A stretch of 6,880 nt of DNA, from the NCBI GenBank assembly GCA_037131145.1, contig JBAXRP010000242.1, forward strand, positions 1 through 6,880, given 5' to 3'. This document shows positions 6,529 through 6,880 of this stretch, in pieces. Position 1 is the stretch's first letter. Each line of letters begins with the position of its first letter. Origin of the DNA: CAIVAT01 sp037131145. GTDB lineage: Bacteria > Bacteroidota > Bacteroidia > Bacteroidales > FEN-979. The notes below the pieces were generated by a model. It was not told where the DNA came from. It did not search any database and saw only the letters and a program-made list of their open reading frames with translations. A program made the position numbers and the translations under genes.

Positions 6529-6575
6529 CCTCCAGCTAAAGCTGGAGGCAATTCAGCTAAAGCTGGAGGCAATTC
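6529..6575. repeat. Two tandem 21-bp copies with a CTAAAG-centred hairpin
   Basis: agctaaagctggaggcaatt plus c occurs at 6534-6554 and is repeated exactly at 6555-6575, with a partial third start (agcc) after it. The first copy together with upstream bases forms a 9-bp stem, cctccagct (6529-6537) with agctggagg (6540-6548), around two A residues. The central CTAAAG is the same as in the hairpin at 166-179. Confidence 0.85.
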
Positions 6576-6594
6576 AGCCAGCAATGAAAAACAT

Positions 6595-6795
6595 GAATTG
6601 CCAATAGCTTCAGCTATTGGTTGAATGAAATTGAAAAGATAATTGGCTTTAGACAAATAATTTGAATTGCCAATAGCTTCAGCTATTGGTTGAATGAAAT
6701 TGAAAAGCTAATTGGCTTTAGCCAAATAATTTGAATTGCCAATAGCCGAAGCTATTGGATAAAGTGATTTGAAAAACTGATTGTGTCCAGGCAAA
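6595..6795. repeat. Three tandem 69-bp hairpin units (REP-like array)
   Basis: Unit 1 (6595-6663) and unit 2 (6664-6732) differ at only 2 of 69 positions. Unit 3 starts at 6733 in the same phase with no indel, but only about three quarters of its first 60 positions match, and it fades out near 6795. Each unit opens with gaattgcc and hairpin A: 6601-6609 with 6612-6620, 6670-6678 with 6681-6689, and 6739-6746 with 6751-6758. After a spacer comes hairpin B, intact in unit 2 (ttggc-ttta-gccaa, 6712-6725), altered by one base in unit 1 and decayed in unit 3. There are no unique spacers of CRISPR type and no reading frame. Confidence 0.88.
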
Positions 6796-6811
6796 ACTTT
6801 AAACACCAATT

Positions 6812-6880
6812 ATGACTTCTTACATAACAATAGAATTAACAAAGGAAAACGGAGTTTTTACCATCTGGCTCAATCGCCCG
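6812..6880 (+). CDS. Crotonase-family protein, N-terminus (partial); possibly methylglutaconyl-CoA hydratase
   Basis: The ATG at 6812 opens 23 codons to the window edge, MTSYITIELTKENGVFTIWL followed by NRP. A first beta strand, a short turn, then 'v.tiwLNRP' is the usual beginning of enoyl-CoA hydratase/isomerase (crotonase) proteins. Position after a methylcrotonyl-CoA carboxylase beta gene suggests 3-methylglutaconyl-CoA hydratase, the next enzyme of leucine breakdown, but the specificity residues are outside the window. The start has an A/T-rich context without a Shine-Dalgarno site. The 323-bp repeat-filled gap leaves open whether it shares a transcript with the carboxylase gene. Confidence 0.72.
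   Translation, partial: MTSYITIELTKENGVFTIWLNRP

Larger units (their letters stand above)
6489..6811. other. Intergenic region filled with hairpin repeats
   Basis: The 323 bp between the carboxylase stop and the crotonase start contain no gene. Repeat-like sequence begins within a few bases of the TAA: ttggctacagcc at 6493-6504 resembles the inner arm of the 137-295 element. Two 21-bp tandem copies and three 69-bp copies follow. Only the last roughly 15 bases before the ATG at 6812 look like ordinary leader. None of the hairpins is followed by a T-tract, so read-through into the crotonase gene is possible. Confidence 0.7.

Noticed and set aside
6529..6548. Intrinsic terminator of the carboxylase gene
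   Set aside because: The 9-bp stem is strong, but it is followed by caattc instead of a T-tract, and the same sequence is tandemly repeated, which points to a repeat element.
6595..6795. CRISPR array
   Set aside because: The 69-bp units are directly adjacent, with no unique spacers, and contain two internal hairpins. The units decay like REP repeats, and no cas gene is present.

Overview
The window looks like a chromosomal segment from a member of the Bacteroidota, probably Bacteroidales-like. The reasons are start codons preceded by A/T-rich sequence with no Shine-Dalgarno site, a promoter of the Bacteroidota type (TTTG, 19 bp, TAnnTTTG), and the overall character of the proteins. The genus cannot be named from this sequence.

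Layout from left to right. Positions 1-55 hold the first 18 codons of a minus-strand gene that runs off the left edge and starts like an exported protein. Positions 56-389 contain no gene but carry a 159-bp element (137-295) with 20-bp terminal inverted repeats, a nested second pair of arms and a perfect 30-bp central palindrome. Next comes a small minus-strand Xre-family regulator (390-707). Its promoter is flanked by two identical 13-bp palindromes placed as autorepression operators. Positions 807-4724 form a compact minus-strand operon, in transcription order: a long RelA/SpoT-family (p)ppGpp synthetase whose hydrolase domain has lost its catalytic residues and whose C-terminal ACT domain is missing, then an ABC transporter ATPase, then an ABC-2 type permease. 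Divergently, on the plus strand, lies the beta subunit of 3-methylcrotonyl-CoA carboxylase (4881-6488). After 323 bp of hairpin-rich repeats comes the start of a crotonase-family gene (6812 to the window end), plausibly methylglutaconyl-CoA hydratase, the next step of leucine breakdown.

How the parts relate. The carboxylase and the crotonase fit one leucine catabolism cluster. The synthetase and the ABC exporter are almost certainly co-transcribed, but no functional link can be read from the sequence. The intergenic repeats at the two ends belong to one family: hairpins with an 'attgcca' arm, about 38 nt, then a CTTTAG-centred hairpin. They resemble REP-type elements, but no transposase gene lies in the window. 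I see no CRISPR array, RNA gene, intact insertion sequence or clearly novel multi-gene system. The points most worth checking are the operator pair of the Xre regulator, the altered RSH enzyme in an exporter operon, and the repeat family.
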